6,869 bases of DNA from Burkholderiales bacterium (lineage in GTDB: Bacteria > Pseudomonadota > Gammaproteobacteria > Burkholderiales > Burkholderiaceae). The notes under the pieces were generated by a model. That model saw only the letters and a program-made list of their open reading frames with translations, searched no databases and was not told the origin of the DNA. Below are positions 5,878 to 6,869 of the stretch, piece after piece. Position 1 is the first letter of the stretch, and every line of letters begins with the position of its first letter. Location of the stretch: contig CANFNO010000156.1 of assembly GCA_947447845.1 (NCBI GenBank), forward strand, positions 1 through 6,869, in the 5' to 3' direction. The position numbers were made by a program, and so were the translations under genes.

Positions 5878-6869
5878 CGCAGAACTCCTTTGCAAACAAA
5901 GCGGCCCAGATCGGGCAGCGGGTCGTCCCCCGGCGCGTAGGGCACCTCCAGCACACAGGCCCGTTCGTGCCACTCCACGTGCAGCACATTGCGGGGCAGC
6001 AGGCCGAGCAGATAGACCTCGCCACCGGTGCCCACCAGGGTTTCATCCAGTTGCCCCTCGACGGTGACGCTGGCGCCTGCGGGCATCGGCTCGCCATCCT
6101 CCAGCACAAGGGTGAGCGTGGCACTGTGCGCATGTTGTATCGGGAACAACGCCTCCACACCGCTGCGGTAATACGGCACTGCCACCACGCTCAAGGCGCC
6201 AATCACCGCGTCCATGGGCAGATCGCGCTGGTCTACTGAGATCACATTGGCATCAAAGGCCCGCAAACTGGCGATCAGCGCATTGCCATGGGCATCGGTG
6301 CGGCCTACCGGCTGGTTGTCTGCCAGCACGCGCACACCGGGATAGTCCGGCACGCGGGCAACCGCAAAGCTCTGGCCGATCTGGCGGCTGGCAAAGACCG
6401 AGCCGCCCAGCCAGGCCAGACCACCTTCCAGGCTGAGCTGGGTGGCGGTGACGGATTCGGTCTGCGCCACAGCCAGGGTGGAGCTGCCCACGTCATTCTG
6501 TAGGGCCAGTGCGGCCTCGCTGGCACCATCGCTGCGCGTTTGCAGCCGGTAGCCATAGCCCGAGCCGCTGGGCAGATTGCGTTGCACCACAGCGCTGGTG
6601 GTGTCCCGGCTAGTGCCGTCGCCCGTGCGCACCGACTGCGCGCTGGTGCTGAGTTGCACCACCGGACCCAAAGGCAGGCTGAACATGAGCAGCAGTTGGG
6701 TGACCTGCGAATCACCCAGTGCGGCCAACAGCGACACGCCCATGGTGGCACCTCGGCCCAGGCCCACGCTGTAGCTGGCGCTGAGCAGTCGCGTTTCGGG
6801 TTGCGCGGGCTGGCTTTGGTGGATGGCAGCCAGCCCCAGCGAACCCCAGCGGCCCAGCGCCACACTGAC
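5874..6869 (-). CDS. Outer-membrane fimbrial usher, C-terminal 331 residues (5' end beyond window)
   Basis: The open frame continues through the right edge, so the gene is cut by the window and is not shown to be truncated. The visible part begins inside the beta-barrel, with alternating hydrophobic strands and Gly/Ser turns (about 1-170). Two periplasmic C-terminal domains follow. The first contains GVRVLADNQPVGRTDAHGNALI (178-199) and VDQRDLPMDAVI (212-223). The second has YYRSGVEALFP (233-243), LEDGEPMPAGASV (256-268) and VGTGGEVYLLGL (279-290), plus a Cys pair (C305 and C326 of the fragment) that usually forms a disulfide in ushers. FimD/PapC/CsuD-type ushers recruit chaperone-subunit complexes and export the growing pilus. 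The adjacent SCPU pilin makes a Csu-like (sigma-type) system the best reading. The stop overlaps the pilin start by 4 bp. A periplasmic chaperone is expected just beyond the right edge. Confidence 0.92.
   Translation of the reverse strand, partial: VSVALGRWGSLGLAAIHQSQPAQPETRLLSASYSVGLGRGATMGVSLLAALGDSQVTQLLLMFSLPLGPVVQLSTSAQSVRTGDGTSRDTTSAVVQRNLPSGSGYGYRLQTRSDGASEAALALQNDVGSSTLAVAQTESVTATQLSLEGGLAWLGGSVFASRQIGQSFAVARVPDYPGVRVLADNQPVGRTDAHGNALIASLRAFDANVISVDQRDLPMDAVIGALSVVAVPYYRSGVEALFPIQHAHSATLTLVLEDGEPMPAGASVTVEGQLDETLVGTGGEVYLLGLLPRNVLHVEWHERACVLEVPYAPGDDPLPDLGRFVCKGVLR
5885..5889 (-). promoter_or_regulatory. Ribosome binding site for the SCPU pilin gene
   Basis: AGGAG on the minus strand lies within the last codons of the usher, seven bases from the ATG at 5877. 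It decides the start of the pilin gene and fits translation coupled to the usher. Confidence 0.75.

Noticed and set aside
5365..5973. Longer 202-residue version of the SCPU pilin
   Set aside because: Its start lies inside the usher coding region and would bury the signal peptide core more than 60 residues in; the ATG at 5877 has AGGAG and the ATGA overlap.
1..6869. CRISPR arrays, tRNA or rRNA genes, insertion sequences, attachment sites
   Set aside because: No spaced direct repeats, RNA gene signatures, transposase frames or terminal inverted repeats were seen; the window is packed with same-strand protein genes.

Overview
The window reads like high-GC betaproteobacterial DNA, probably Burkholderiales and plausibly Comamonadaceae. 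This rests on overall codon and GC character and on family resemblance, and no database search was possible. All five genes I accept lie on the minus strand, so the layout is described in transcription order, from the right edge to the left.

Right part (6869 to 5365): the 3' end of a chaperone-usher pilus operon. It holds the C-terminal 331 residues of an outer-membrane usher, whose gene runs off the right edge. A secreted spore-coat-U (SCPU, Csu-type) pilin gene follows and overlaps it by an ATGA junction. A chaperone and other subunits would be expected beyond the right edge but cannot be seen.

Middle (5364 to 4873): an intergenic stretch of 121 bp with direct repeats and a weak hairpin, then a small His-rich cytosolic protein of 84 residues that I do not recognise, then a second intergenic stretch of 116 bp. 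The second stretch carries a cluster of GGTGCA elements, including an NtrC-box-like imperfect palindrome, upstream of the signalling operon.

Left part (4872 to 8): a two-gene signalling operon joined by another ATGA overlap. The first gene encodes a 1008-residue fusion of a CheB methylesterase (without its receiver domain), a CheR methyltransferase, a PAS-like region, a long perfect-heptad coiled coil and two PAS domains. The second encodes a 613-residue PAS hybrid histidine kinase with a C-terminal receiver. No chemoreceptor, CheA, CheW or DNA-binding regulator is present here, so the pair looks like a non-classical sensory module whose output lies elsewhere.

The known families are ordinary for this kind of genome. 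The parts that most deserve a second look are the unrecognised His-rich small protein, the promoter elements before the CheB-CheR fusion, the receptor-less CheB-CheR/kinase pair, and the SCPU protein with its unusually long signal-peptide n-region.
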